54,664 nucleotides of DNA from JBAUHN01 sp049680295 (GTDB lineage Bacteria > Pseudomonadota > Alphaproteobacteria > Rhodobacterales > Rhodobacteraceae), in NCBI GenBank assembly GCA_049680295.1, contig JBAUHN010000102.1:1-54664 (forward strand). The letters run 5' to 3'. Shown piece after piece: positions 1 through 8,187 of this stretch (the stretch's first letter is position 1; every line of letters starts with the position of its first letter). Under the pieces are notes generated by a model that was not told the DNA's origin, made no database searches, and was given only the letters and a program-made list of their open reading frames with translations. A program made the position numbers and the translations under genes.

Positions 1-596
1 ACGTGATGGAGCCCTCTATCGCCGCCGCCAAGGCCGGCGTGACAACCGGCGAATGGGCGGCACAAATGCGCAGCGTTTTTGGCGAATACCGGGGGCCGAC
101 AGGTGTGTCCGCGTCGAAATCCAACAAAACCGAAGGTCTGGACGATTTGCGCGACGCTGTGGATGCGGTCAGTGACAAACTGGGGCGACGGTTAAAGTTT
201 CTGGTCGGCAAGCCCGGTCTTGACGGGCATTCCAACGGCGCCGAACAAATCGCCGTGCGCGCACGCGATTGTGGCATGGACATCGCCTATGAGGGGATCC
301 GACTGACGCCCGCCGAAATTGTTGCAGCGGCACAAAATGACGCGGCGCATGTGGTTGGTCTGTCCATCTTGTCGGGCAGTCATGTGCCATTGGTAGAAGA
401 CCTGATGGCCCAGATGCGCGACGCCGGGCTGGGGCATGTGCCGGTCATAGTAGGCGGCATCATCCCCGAGGACGACGCCGAGCGTTTGCGCGCTATGGGG
501 GTGGCACGGGTCTATACGCCAAAAGATTTCGAGCTGAACACGATCATGATGGATATTGTGACATTGGTCGATCCGCAGCGCGTTGCGGCGCAATAG
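1..596 (+). CDS. ecm: Ethylmalonyl-CoA mutase, C-terminal part (partial at window edge)
   Basis: This is the 3' end of an adenosylcobalamin-dependent acyl-CoA mutase; the 5' part lies outside the window. The roughly 197 visible residues hold the C-terminal B12-binding (Rossmann-like) domain. The DGHSNG motif, with its histidine codon at 228-230, is the lower-axial cobalt ligand motif. Methylmalonyl-CoA mutases usually have DGHDRG here, while the MeaA/ethylmalonyl-CoA mutase family has DGHSNGAEQ, as seen. The GLSILSGSH and GGIIP segments of the domain follow. Ethylmalonyl-CoA mutase converts (2R)-ethylmalonyl-CoA to methylsuccinyl-CoA in the ethylmalonyl-CoA pathway of acetate assimilation. 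Two other genes of that pathway, mch and mcl2, lie at 9-12 kb, which supports this call over methylmalonyl-CoA mutase. The reading frame starts at base 3. Confidence 0.88.
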   Translation, partial: VMEPSIAAAKAGVTTGEWAAQMRSVFGEYRGPTGVSASKSNKTEGLDDLRDAVDAVSDKLGRRLKFLVGKPGLDGHSNGAEQIAVRARDCGMDIAYEGIRLTPAEIVAAAQNDAAHVVGLSILSGSHVPLVEDLMAQMRDAGLGHVPVIVGGIIPEDDAERLRAMGVARVYTPKDFELNTIMMDIVTLVDPQRVAAQ

Positions 597-659
597 CCGT
601 ACCCGGTAACCAGTTCGAAAAACCACGCGCTATTGCGTCTGGCTTTCGCATGGTTGTAC

Positions 660-680
660 TTTCGTTTCAGGCAAACGAAA
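660..680 (+). promoter_or_regulatory. Perfect 8-bp hairpin abutting the start of the H-NS-like gene
   Basis: TTTCGTTT (660-667) and AAACGAAA (673-680) are perfect inverted repeats separated by the 5-nt loop CAGGC. The 3' arm overlaps the only good Shine-Dalgarno sequence (GAAAGGA, 677-683) for the TTG start at 690. The stem could therefore mask ribosome binding, or serve as an operator. The structure is visible; its function is inferred. Confidence 0.5.
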
Positions 681-689
681 GGACATACC

Positions 690-1025
690 TTGGAAGATCT
701 GAAGAAAATGACGCGCAAACAACTGGAGCGCCGGATGACGGACATCCAACGCGCCCTGAAATTGATCGAAAAGAAAGAAATGCGGCAGGCGAAAAAAGCC
801 GCCGAAAAGGCGGCTGCGAAGTTTGGATTCAAGCTTGCCGATCTGACAGACGGCCCGGCGCGAAAACAAGCCACCCCGGCCAAGACACCTGCAAAAAAGA
901 GCCGCCCGGCAAAATATGCCAACCCTTCAGATCCGTCCCTGACGTGGTCCGGCCAGGGCCGTCAACCCGGCTGGTTCAAGCAGGCAGTAGCGGCCGGAAC
1001 CGATCCAAAGGCATTGGAGATCTGA
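690..1025 (+). CDS. H-NS family histone-like nucleoid-structuring protein
   Basis: A 111-aa basic protein with the two-part architecture of alphaproteobacterial H-NS-like proteins (HvrA/Spb type). The N-terminal helical oligomerisation segment begins EDLKKMTRKQLERR. A Lys/Ala-rich linker follows. The C-terminal DNA-binding motif SLTWSGQGRQPGWF matches the family pattern W-G-x-G-R-x-P-x-W. I chose the TTG at 690 because GAAAGGA sits 6 nt upstream and the DLKKM-RK start is typical of the family; an ATG at 708 is the alternative. It ends 3 nt before deoD, whose Shine-Dalgarno lies inside this gene, so the two are probably co-transcribed. It probably binds curved AT-rich DNA; the targets are unknown. 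An 8-bp hairpin overlaps its ribosome-binding site. Confidence 0.85.
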   Translation: MEDLKKMTRKQLERRMTDIQRALKLIEKKEMRQAKKAAEKAAAKFGFKLADLTDGPARKQATPAKTPAKKSRPAKYANPSDPSLTWSGQGRQPGWFKQAVAAGTDPKALEI

Positions 1026-1028
1026 AAA

Positions 1029-1733
1029 ATGACAATCCACATCGGAGCAAAGCCCGGCGACATCGCGCAAACAGTGTTGATGCCGGGCGATCCTTACCGC
1101 GCGAAATGGGCCGCCGAGACCTTTCTCAGCGATGTCAAATGCGTCAATGAAGTGCGCGGCATGTTGGGCTTTACTGGGATGTGGCAAGGCAACCGTGTCA
1201 CCATTCAGGGATCGGGTATGGGCATGCCGTCCTTGTCGATTTACGCCAATGAATTGATGTCCCAGTATGGGGCACAAACATTGATCCGGATTGGATCTTG
1301 TGGAGGGATGCAGCCACACGTCGGTATCCGTGATGTGATCATCGCGATGACGGCAAGCACAATTACCTCGCCGTCATCGGGAATACTCCGCGAGTTGAAC
1401 TATGCGCCTTGCGCGGATTGGTCGCTTTTACGCGCAGCTGTTGTGGCAGCCGAGGCGAAAGGCACCAAGACCCATGTGGGCGGCATTTATTCATCGGATG
1501 TTTTTTATGCCGAACGGCCTGATTTGGATGAACAAATGGTGCGCCACGGAATTCTGGGCGTCGAAATGGAAGCAGCGGAGCTTTATACTTTGGCGGCGCG
1601 CCATGGCCGTCGGGCCCTGGCGGTTCTAACAGTCAGCGATCATTTGCAGACCGGTGAAGCATTACCCGCAGAGGACCGCGAGCGCAGTTTTGGCGATATG
1701 GTTGAAATAGCCTTGGTCGCCGCCTTTGCATAG
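1029..1733 (+). CDS. deoD: Purine-nucleoside phosphorylase, DeoD type
   Basis: A 234-aa member of the hexameric DeoD-type (PNP_UDP_1) family, which phosphorolyses purine (deoxy)nucleosides to free base and (deoxy)ribose-1-phosphate in the cytoplasm. Visible motifs: the phosphate-site GDPYRA (20-25), IGSCGG (88-93), the ribose-binding EMEAAE (179-184), and SDH (203-205) with the catalytic Asp204, which has the same number as in E. coli DeoD. Length is close to the 239 aa of E. coli. The preceding gene ends 3 nt upstream, and GGAG at 1015-1018 lies inside it. No other deo genes are nearby. The downstream neighbour is convergent. Confidence 0.95.
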   Translation: MTIHIGAKPGDIAQTVLMPGDPYRAKWAAETFLSDVKCVNEVRGMLGFTGMWQGNRVTIQGSGMGMPSLSIYANELMSQYGAQTLIRIGSCGGMQPHVGIRDVIIAMTASTITSPSSGILRELNYAPCADWSLLRAAVVAAEAKGTKTHVGGIYSSDVFYAERPDLDEQMVRHGILGVEMEAAELYTLAARHGRRALAVLTVSDHLQTGEALPAEDRERSFGDMVEIALVAAFA

Positions 1734-1848
1734 GATCAGGACCCATTAATCCTGCGCAGCAAAGGCGGTTTTCAAGAGATTTGATGCCTCCGGCGGCGAT
1801 ATTTTCGCCATTTGGAAGCTTGGGGACTGAACCCGGTTCCCTGTGCGA

Positions 1849-2694
1849 TTAATCGCGGTGACGTCGGTCGTATGTGTTTTTGGCCGGAGAGCGCCACTTG
1901 CCGAGCGATCCGGCCTTCGGCGCAAAGACCTCGACCAGAAGAGGATGGCAAGGGGCGGTGTCGCTGGAATGCTCGGATGAGCAGTCACCACCCGGGCACG
2001 CACTAAGGGCGCCGAGCAGGTCTATTTCGGCGAAAAATTCCAGGTAGTCACCGGGGCGGACGGGGCTGGATTTCATGAAATATTGTCCGGTGTCGCGGGT
2101 AAAACCGGTGCACATAAAGACGTTGAGCACATCGTGGACATGGTGTTCGATCTGATCGACTGGCAGCTTAAGGTGCCGGGCCAGCGCGCGGGTCAGGTTT
2201 GAGTGGCAACAATGGTGGTATTGGCCGCCGTTCGTCAGCAAAGCGTGGGTGTAGGGATCGCAGCGGGTGCCAATCACGTCATGCACAGAGCCGCCAAAGC
2301 TGTCGATGCCGTACCAGTCCAACGTGTCATGCGCGATTGTGGCCATCGGGCGCAAATTTGGAAAGCTGGACCACATGCGTTGACCGGTAGTGATATGGGT
2401 GCCGTGCAGGGCGCGTGTTTTTCCAGAGTAGAAACGTTCGGTCAGGTCATCTGCGTTCCATAGGTTCAGATCGCCAACCTGCGGCCCCTGAACCGAGGAT
2501 ATGCGAAAGAAATGGCCTGCCGGGACATTGAAACAAGCCGCTTCGCGCGCAGGCACGATGATCTCGTCTATTTTTTCGCAGGTCTTTCGGGCAGCATCGT
2601 AAAGCGGCAAGTCGGCGGGAGGCAAGGTGTCTTCTGGATAACAGATCACGGGGGCGATGGCCCTGCGGGCGGCTGCGTCAGTGGGTTCGGTCAT
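1849..2694 (-). CDS. DUF1989 (urea carboxylase-associated family) protein
   Basis: A 281-aa protein of the DUF1989 family, named for genes next to urea carboxylase. The family core is clear: an N-terminal VPAREAACFNVPAGHFFRI segment, GDLNLWNADD, the conserved YHHCCHSNL Cys/His patch, and the tail SACPGGDCS followed by CHPLLVEVF. The Cys/His pattern suggests metal binding, but the reaction is not established. Related proteins occur with allantoate, urea and glycine-type metabolism. The start is the ATG at 2694, with AGGAG 8 nt upstream; the frame stays open further upstream but has no better ribosome-binding site. Unlike the namesake clusters, there is no urea carboxylase, allophanate hydrolase or ABC transporter nearby. 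The gene is convergent with deoD. Confidence 0.8.
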   Translation of the reverse strand: MTEPTDAAARRAIAPVICYPEDTLPPADLPLYDAARKTCEKIDEIIVPAREAACFNVPAGHFFRISSVQGPQVGDLNLWNADDLTERFYSGKTRALHGTHITTGQRMWSSFPNLRPMATIAHDTLDWYGIDSFGGSVHDVIGTRCDPYTHALLTNGGQYHHCCHSNLTRALARHLKLPVDQIEHHVHDVLNVFMCTGFTRDTGQYFMKSSPVRPGDYLEFFAEIDLLGALSACPGGDCSSEHSSDTAPCHPLLVEVFAPKAGSLGKWRSPAKNTYDRRHRD

Positions 2695-2813
2695 GTCATC
2701 GCTCCTGTGAGATGTGGGTGATGGTACAGTTGCCCGCCCGCGCATTTGGGTAAAGCCCCGTTGACCCGCAAAATCGGTTTTGCAAAGATAATGCCACCAA
2801 TTGGAGAGAATTT

Positions 2814-3266
2814 ATGTTGTTTAGAAATTGCATTTACGCGTTTGTGGGTTTGGTCTTTGGGATTGGCCCGGCTTTCGCGCAAAACAACGGTTGGGGTGAT
2901 TTGGACGGGTTGCTTTGGCAATCCCTGGCGCCGGGCCGCACGGGCGAGGCCAGCTATTGGTTGCCAGACAATGCCGATCCGGCAGTTGCGACCGTGGCTT
3001 TGGGTATTACCTATTCCCACGGCATTGAAGCAAGCGGCAGCATCGGGATTGATCTGGGCCTGTTCCGGCCGGAGGCTGGAAACTGGGCGCTGTTTCAACC
3101 CGTTGGAGATGCATTTGGCTTTGAACCTCGCGATGCGGTGTTTTTTGCAGATCGCATTGAAATCAGCACATCCACTCTTGGGCCAAATGATGCACGTTGT
3201 TGTCCGACCGCTGTGACACGGTGGTCGATTGATCGCGCGACAGGTGCCGTCTCCAAGGTTCAGTAA
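2814..3266 (+). CDS. Exported protein of unknown function
   Basis: A 150-aa protein with a typical signal peptide: a basic start (MLFRN), a hydrophobic stretch to about residue 19, and cleavage likely after AFA at 22. The mature part is predicted soluble and periplasmic. A C-terminal segment NDARCCPTAVTRW, with paired cysteines followed by a Trp, resembles the tail of LppP/LprE-like proteins; I would not assign a function on that. GGAGA lies just upstream of the ATG. It is divergent from the DUF1989 gene and ends 2 nt from the stop of the next gene, which is on the opposite strand. Confidence 0.7.
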   Translation: MLFRNCIYAFVGLVFGIGPAFAQNNGWGDLDGLLWQSLAPGRTGEASYWLPDNADPAVATVALGITYSHGIEASGSIGIDLGLFRPEAGNWALFQPVGDAFGFEPRDAVFFADRIEISTSTLGPNDARCCPTAVTRWSIDRATGAVSKVQ

Positions 3267-3268
3267 CA

Positions 3269-3475
3269 CTATTTCTGCGGCGATTTGCAGTCGATGGGAG
3301 GATTGCCTGTAGCGGTAAACCCGTCAGCGCCGCAAGCTGCACAGCGGTACTTTTTCAATGCCCCGCGATCCCCAGTGCGGTCAGCGCGCCAGCGGCACTT
3401 GCGGGTTGCTGCACCGCGGCGGGCAAAGATCGCCACGATGATAAATGCAATAATAAGGCCGATGATGATGTGCAT
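3269..3475 (-). CDS. Small single-span membrane protein with C-terminal Cys motif
   Basis: A 68-aa protein. Residues 1-17 form one hydrophobic transmembrane helix (MHIIIGLIIAFIIVAIF). A basic region and a CAAC pair (YRCAACGA) plus further Cys residues follow, like a half zinc ribbon. The segment CRWRADRTGDRGALKKYRC is a recognisable Rhodobacteraceae small-protein motif, but no function is known to me. It starts 43 nt downstream of sdhB on the same strand and could be the last gene of the sdh transcript. Confidence 0.6.
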   Translation of the reverse strand: MHIIIGLIIAFIIVAIFARRGAATRKCRWRADRTGDRGALKKYRCAACGADGFTATGNPPIDCKSPQK

Positions 3476-3518
3476 ATGGGTCCAATCCTCAGACGGGTGG
3501 GATGCGTATCAACATTTC

Positions 3519-4298
3519 CTAGACCGTCCGGTCTACCATCATCTTTTTGATGTTTGAGATTGCCTGCGCCGGGTTCAGACCTTTGGGGCAGGTCTTGGCG
3601 CAGTTCATGATGGTGTGACAGCGGTACAGTTTGAACGGATCCTCCAGATCATCCAGCCGCTCGCCGGTGCCTTCATCGCGCGAATCGATAATCCAGCGGT
3701 ACGCATGCAACAGCGCGGCCGGCCCGAGGTAGCGGTCGCCATTCCACCAATAGCTGGGGCATGAAGTCGAGCAGCAGGCACACATCACGCATTCGTAAAG
3801 CCCATCCAGCTTTTCGCGATCCTCGACCGATTGTTTCCATTCTTTCGCAGGACGGTTGGTTTTGGTCTCAAGCCACGGCATGATGGAAGCATGTTGCGCA
3901 TAGAAATGCGTCAGGTCCGGGACTAGATCCTTGACCACAGGCATATGTGGCAGTGGATAGATTTTCACGTCGCCGTTGATTTCGTCCATGCCGTAGATGC
4001 AGGCCAGCGTGTTGATGCCGTCGATGTTCATCGCGCAAGACCCACAGATGCCTTCGCGGCACGAACGGCGAAAGGTCAGCGTCGGGTCGATTTCATTTTT
4101 GATCTTGATCAGCGCGTCCAGGATCATCGGGCCGCAATTGTCCATATCGACAAAATATGTGTCCACCGCCGGGTTTTTCCCGTCATCGGGGTTCCAGCGG
4201 TAGATGCTGAACTTGCGCAGGTTTGTGGCCCCTTGGGGTTTGGGCCATGTTTTTCCCGTCGTCATGCGGGAATTCTTGGGGAGCGTCAGTTCGACCAT
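3519..4298 (-). CDS. sdhB: Succinate dehydrogenase iron-sulfur subunit
   Basis: A 259-aa SdhB, the electron-transfer subunit of complex II on the cytoplasmic face of the inner membrane, passing electrons from FAD in SdhA to ubiquinone at SdhCD. All three cluster motifs are present: [2Fe-2S] Cys80, 85, 88 and 100; [4Fe-4S] Cys170, 173 and 176; [3Fe-4S] Cys180, 227 and 233, with Cys237 completing the second ferredoxin set. The ATG at 4298 has AGGAGA upstream. It is the last subunit gene of sdhC-sdhD-sdhA-(two extra genes)-sdhB. A sulfotransferase-like gene and a lipoprotein gene lie between sdhA and sdhB. Confidence 0.97.
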   Translation of the reverse strand: MVELTLPKNSRMTTGKTWPKPQGATNLRKFSIYRWNPDDGKNPAVDTYFVDMDNCGPMILDALIKIKNEIDPTLTFRRSCREGICGSCAMNIDGINTLACIYGMDEINGDVKIYPLPHMPVVKDLVPDLTHFYAQHASIMPWLETKTNRPAKEWKQSVEDREKLDGLYECVMCACCSTSCPSYWWNGDRYLGPAALLHAYRWIIDSRDEGTGERLDDLEDPFKLYRCHTIMNCAKTCPKGLNPAQAISNIKKMMVDRTV

Positions 4299-4316
4299 GG
4301 GGCGTCTCCTGTAATA

Positions 4317-4652
4317 TTAATAGCTGAGGGCGGCGGCGGCGGGCGCGGCGGTCGTCAGGCAGCGGGCAGTTTGCGGCCTTGCCAATACGGTTTTGATCGT
4401 CGTGACAGTTTCGTCATCGACACCAACCACTGCGTCCTGCGCCAATGCGGCGATTTCCGCGCCGGTGGCGTTGTCGATGATACAATCTGTAAAGACCGAT
4501 GTCAGTTCTTTGGGCACTTGCGGAAAGCGCACAAACAAGGCCTCGGTGACGGCGCGTTTGGCGGTGTTGCGCCCGGCTGTGTCTGCGGCTTGCTGGACTT
4601 CGACGCAAGCGGTCAGCGTCAGTATCAGGCCTAACAGGGCTGCTCGGATCAT
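4317..4652 (-). CDS. Small lipoprotein encoded inside the sdh operon
   Basis: A 111-aa predicted lipoprotein. Its signal peptide ends in the lipobox LTAC, with Cys16 as the lipidated residue. The mature part has a helical, Ala-rich sequence and two further cysteines that could form a disulfide. No known domain is recognised. Its ATG overlaps the stop of the upstream sulfotransferase-like gene (ATGA), with AAAGGA upstream, and sdhB starts 18 nt downstream. It is therefore translated from the sdh mRNA. A role in assembly or envelope positioning of complex II is only a possibility from context. Confidence 0.72.
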   Translation of the reverse strand: MIRAALLGLILTLTACVEVQQAADTAGRNTAKRAVTEALFVRFPQVPKELTSVFTDCIIDNATGAEIAALAQDAVVGVDDETVTTIKTVLARPQTARCLTTAAPAAAALSY

Positions 4653-5533
4653 CGGGTATCCTTTCGGCTGGGCAAGGTGATGTCAAAAGACGCCGCTTGC
4701 GCCAGTGCGGTCAGGCGGGCAGCATCATCGGGAAAATGAGGCATCAGGCGCTGGATCGCATGTGCATCTTGCGCGATGGTCCAGAGCAGCATTTGGTATT
4801 CGCGATCATCGGCCATTTCGGCGACGCGCGACAGGCTGTTCAAGGCTGCGGCGCCACCTGCTTCGGGTTGAAAGGATGACCCGCCACCAAACCGTTGCAC
4901 CTGGCCGCGGGTGTTGTCACGACATGGCAAGCCAAGGGATTGCAACAGGCGGGCACGAGCATCGGGGAATGCCATCCAATCATCATAACAGATATTGACC
5001 GATCGGTTTTCCGCAACGCAGTCCAGCCCGTCCAGATAGGTAGACACGGCGTTCATCATCACGCGAAACCGCTCAACCGGGCCGTATCCGGGGTTACGCT
5101 GAAGCTTGGCCAACAACGATGCCGACCAGTTCAAAACGCTACGGTATATCAGGACTGAATGGGTGAAATCGCTGTCCGAGTAGCCGCGACTGGCTTTTTG
5201 CGGCGCACCAATATGTGCTGGCATCCGGTCTTCGTAAGACACCACAACCATTGGGCGGGGGCCGGCGTCCTGAATGCGTCTTTTGGGGCCACGCGCCTCG
5301 GGCAGCACAGCCACACCCTGCGCGTCATAGACATCCAGCGAAGCGAATTTCATCAGCGGATCAGCGCCATAGCGACAGTTGTTATAAAAAAGAGCGCCTG
5401 TGGCGTTGGTCGGGGCATTGCGCACCAACCAATTGGCGATGCCATGATTTCCAGCGCGCCGCATACCAAACAGTTGGAACGCGCAGGCAGGGGTGATTCC
5501 ATGCTGCTGCCATCCTGACTGTGGGTGTGCCAT
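4649..5533 (-). CDS. Sulfotransferase-like P-loop protein encoded inside the sdh operon
   Basis: About 294 aa. Near the N-terminus FQLFGMRRAGNHGIANWL resembles the 5'-phosphosulfate-binding P-loop of PAPS-dependent sulfotransferases (G-x-x-R-S/A-G-x-x). A central IYRSVLNWSASLLAK resembles the 3'-phosphate-binding R-D/S-x-x-x-W-x-x-S segment. The fit is partial, so this is a fold-level suggestion. The ATG at 5533 is taken as start; a GTG at 5542 is the alternative and would begin 2 nt after the sdhA stop. The gene overlaps the next lipoprotein gene by 4 nt. A sulfotransferase has no evident role in complex II, so the location is odd. Substrate unknown. Confidence 0.6.
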   Translation of the reverse strand: MAHPQSGWQQHGITPACAFQLFGMRRAGNHGIANWLVRNAPTNATGALFYNNCRYGADPLMKFASLDVYDAQGVAVLPEARGPKRRIQDAGPRPMVVVSYEDRMPAHIGAPQKASRGYSDSDFTHSVLIYRSVLNWSASLLAKLQRNPGYGPVERFRVMMNAVSTYLDGLDCVAENRSVNICYDDWMAFPDARARLLQSLGLPCRDNTRGQVQRFGGGSSFQPEAGGAAALNSLSRVAEMADDREYQMLLWTIAQDAHAIQRLMPHFPDDAARLTALAQAASFDITLPSRKDTR

Positions 5534-5544
5534 GTCTTTCACGC

Positions 5545-7350
5545 CTAGTAGACCCGCGCTTTGGGGGCGATTTTTTTCAGGTCGATGCCACCCTCTTTTG
5601 CGGTTGTCAGGGGTTTCAGATGCACAGGGCGGAAATCAAGCGAGGCCGCCTTGTCATCAAAACGCACAAGGCTGTGTTTGCGCCATACTTTGTCGTCGCG
5701 GTCGGGGTAATCTTCGTGTGCATGGGCGCCACGGCTTTCCTTGCGCGCTGCGGCTGCGGTGATTGTTGCCACGGCATTGGGCATCAGGTTGGTCAACTCC
5801 AGCGTTTCCATCAGGTCCGAATTCCACACCAGCGATCTGTCAGTGACATACAGGTCAACCAGTTTGGCAGAGACGCCCTTCATTTTTTCTTCGCCTTCGG
5901 CAAGGGTTTTGTCGGTGCGGAAAACGGCAGCATCGGCCTGCATGGTTTGCTGCATCTCAAGGCGCAATTCGGCGGTGGGGATTGCCCCTTTGGCGTGGCG
6001 CAGCCCGTCAAAACGGTCAAAGGCGGCCGCAATGGATGCCGCATTGGGCGTTGGCACCGCCGATTTAGGATCAACAACTTCGGCCGCACGGATGGCAGCT
6101 GCGCGCCCAAAGACCACAAGGTCAATCAGCGAGTTCGATCCAAGCCGGTTGGCGCCATGTACCGAGGCGCAGCCCGCTTCGCCGACGGCCATCAGGCCCG
6201 GCGAAACTGCATCTGGTTTGTCTTTTGTCGGGGCCAGAACTTCGCCCCAATAGTTGGTTGGGATACCGCCCATGTTATAGTGAACGGTTGGCAAGACCGG
6301 GATCGGTTCCTTGGTCAGATCGACGCCCGCAAAAATACGCGCAGATTCCGAAATGCCCGGCAGGCGCAGGTCCAGCGTTTCCGGCGGCAGGTGATTTAGG
6401 TGCAAATGGATGTGGTCACCCTTGTCACCTACACCCCGGCCTTCGCGGATTTCCATTGTCATACAACGACTGACAACATCGCGGCTGGCCAGATCCTTAT
6501 AGGTCGGCGCGTAGCGTTCCATAAAACGCTCGCCTTCGGAATTGGTCAGGTACCCCCCCTCGCCCCGCGCACCTTCGGTGATCAGGCAGCCGGCACCGTA
6601 AATACCGGTGGGATGAAATTGCACGAACTCCATATCTTGTAGTGGCAGCCCGGCACGGGCGGTCATACCACCGCCGTCACCCGTGCAAGTATGTGCAGAT
6701 GTCGCGCTAAAGTAGGCGCGTCCATAACCGCCTGTCGCCAGCACAACCATCTTGGCACTGAACAGATGCATGGTGCCATCGTCCAGTTTCCAGCACAAAA
6801 CGCCCTGACAGACACCATCATCCGACATGATCAGATCAATCGCGAAATATTCGATGTAGAATTCGGCGTTGTTTTTCAACGACTGGCCATAAAGCGTGTG
6901 CAGGATCGCGTGGCCAGTCCGGTCTGCAGCAGCACAGGTCCGCTGCACGGGTGGGCCTTCGCCAAATTCGGTGGTGTGGCCGCCGAAGGGACGTTGGTAT
7001 ATTTTGCCCTCATCGGTGCGGCTGAAGGGCACGCCATAATGTTCCAGTTCATAAACCGCTTTGGGGGCCTCGCGGGCGAGGTATTCCATCGCATCGGTGT
7101 CACCCAGCCAATCCGATCCTTTGACGGTGTCGTACATGTGCCATTGCCAGTTGTCCGGACCCATGTTGGACAATGACGCCGCAATCCCACCTTGTGCTGC
7201 AACTGTATGGGACCGTGTTGGGAAAACCTTGGTCACGCAGGCCGTGCGCAGGCCCTGTTCGGCCATGCCGAGCGTGGCGCGCAGCCCGGCACCACCGGCG
7301 CCAACGACAACCACGTCATATTCATGTGTTTCATATTCGTATGCAGCCAT
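5545..7350 (-). CDS. sdhA: Succinate dehydrogenase flavoprotein subunit
   Basis: A 601-aa SdhA that oxidises succinate to fumarate. Near the N-terminus GAGGAG (17-22) is the FAD dinucleotide-binding loop, and SHTVAAQGG places His48 at the position of the covalently FAD-linked histidine. Family blocks QFHPTGIYG, HYNMGGIPTNYWGEV and SVHGANRLGSNSL are all intact, as is the SdhA-type C-terminal helical domain. The start ATG at 7350 is chosen because AGGAGA lies 8 nt upstream and MAAYEYETHEYD is the usual start; the open frame extends a little further upstream. It follows sdhD by 44 nt. Confidence 0.98.
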   Translation of the reverse strand: MAAYEYETHEYDVVVVGAGGAGLRATLGMAEQGLRTACVTKVFPTRSHTVAAQGGIAASLSNMGPDNWQWHMYDTVKGSDWLGDTDAMEYLAREAPKAVYELEHYGVPFSRTDEGKIYQRPFGGHTTEFGEGPPVQRTCAAADRTGHAILHTLYGQSLKNNAEFYIEYFAIDLIMSDDGVCQGVLCWKLDDGTMHLFSAKMVVLATGGYGRAYFSATSAHTCTGDGGGMTARAGLPLQDMEFVQFHPTGIYGAGCLITEGARGEGGYLTNSEGERFMERYAPTYKDLASRDVVSRCMTMEIREGRGVGDKGDHIHLHLNHLPPETLDLRLPGISESARIFAGVDLTKEPIPVLPTVHYNMGGIPTNYWGEVLAPTKDKPDAVSPGLMAVGEAGCASVHGANRLGSNSLIDLVVFGRAAAIRAAEVVDPKSAVPTPNAASIAAAFDRFDGLRHAKGAIPTAELRLEMQQTMQADAAVFRTDKTLAEGEEKMKGVSAKLVDLYVTDRSLVWNSDLMETLELTNLMPNAVATITAAAARKESRGAHAHEDYPDRDDKVWRKHSLVRFDDKAASLDFRPVHLKPLTTAKEGGIDLKKIAPKARVY

Positions 7351-7394
7351 GGATCGGTCTCCTGGATGAAATCTGTGCAACCCTTGGGTGCGTA

Positions 7395-7766
7395 TTAAAG
7401 AGCGAGCCGTACCAGAGCATAAAGCCCGGTTGCCGCGGCCGCGTATGAGATACAGGTCATCGCGATGATGGCCACTTTCTGGGCAAGCCCGTGTACATAA
7501 TCCTCGATCATGATCTGCACGCCGCCTTTGAAGTGTTTGAACGTCACCACAATTGTCAGACCCGCAACAATCGCCGGGAAAGGGCGCGCAAAATAGGCGG
7601 TGACCACCTCATGCGGTTCGCCCAGCATCGGCCCAAAGGTGAAAATGAACAGCGGGATAAGCACCAGTAAAGCCACGGCACTGACGGTCATCGCCCAATG
7701 ATGCGCGGTGCCGGTCTTGGCAGACCCCATTCCGGCGGCGCGTTTGCGGTCGGTTAAAAAGCTCAT
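7395..7766 (-). CDS. sdhD: Succinate dehydrogenase membrane anchor subunit
   Basis: A 123-aa protein with three transmembrane helices (about 25-45, 60-78, 95-120). His78 (FKHFKGG) corresponds to the haem-b-binding histidine of SdhD. Asp89-Tyr90 (EDYVHG), eleven residues later, match the conserved DY pair near the quinone site, the same spacing as His71/Asp82-Tyr83 in E. coli. It pairs with SdhC to bind haem b and ubiquinone. It begins 10 nt after the sdhC stop. Confidence 0.95.
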   Translation of the reverse strand: MSFLTDRKRAAGMGSAKTGTAHHWAMTVSAVALLVLIPLFIFTFGPMLGEPHEVVTAYFARPFPAIVAGLTIVVTFKHFKGGVQIMIEDYVHGLAQKVAIIAMTCISYAAAATGLYALVRLAL

Positions 7767-7776
7767 GTCTGGCCCC

Positions 7777-8160
7777 CTATATCGCCACGATGGTGATCAG
7801 CGTCAGCAAAACTGACCCCCCGATCACCGCGTAGCCCAGTTTTTCCGCCGTCGGAATATCCATGGCGCGACCCGTATCCCAGATCAGGTGACGCACACCG
7901 GCCAACGTGTGATACCAAACGCCCCACAGCGACAAGGTCATCACAAGATCGCCAAACCAACTGGTCAATATGCCATCAACCGTCGCGAAATAAGCGGGCG
8001 ACGTGGCAGCAGCCAGAAACCACCAGACCACCAGCAAAGACGAGATCAGCAAGGCATTCCCGGTGATCCTGGTCAGGATGGACGTCATTGAAGTTAGCTG
8101 CGGACGGTAAATTGTCAGGTGCGGCGACAATGGGCGGTTGCCCCTATTCACATCGGCCAT
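7777..8160 (-). CDS. sdhC: Succinate dehydrogenase cytochrome b556 subunit
   Basis: A 127-aa first gene of the sdh operon. The N-terminal RPLSPHLTIYRP is the SdhC signature. Three transmembrane helices follow (about 30-50, 68-90, 105-127). His84 in WYHTLAGVRHLIWD matches the E. coli haem-b ligand His84. The protein forms the membrane anchor and quinone site together with SdhD. AAGGAG lies just before the ATG. The 150-bp upstream region carries a 14-bp palindrome and a pair of 10-bp palindromes that recur upstream of sucC. Confidence 0.96.
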   Translation of the reverse strand: MADVNRGNRPLSPHLTIYRPQLTSMTSILTRITGNALLISSLLVVWWFLAAATSPAYFATVDGILTSWFGDLVMTLSLWGVWYHTLAGVRHLIWDTGRAMDIPTAEKLGYAVIGGSVLLTLITIVAI

Positions 8161-8187
8161 TTTGGCTCCTTTTCACGTCGTTGGTGT

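Noticed and set aside
3521..3534. AGACC-GTCC-GGTCT palindrome at the end of sdhB
   Set aside because: It encodes the last residues of SdhB and is followed by no T run in either direction. Not a convincing terminator or operator.
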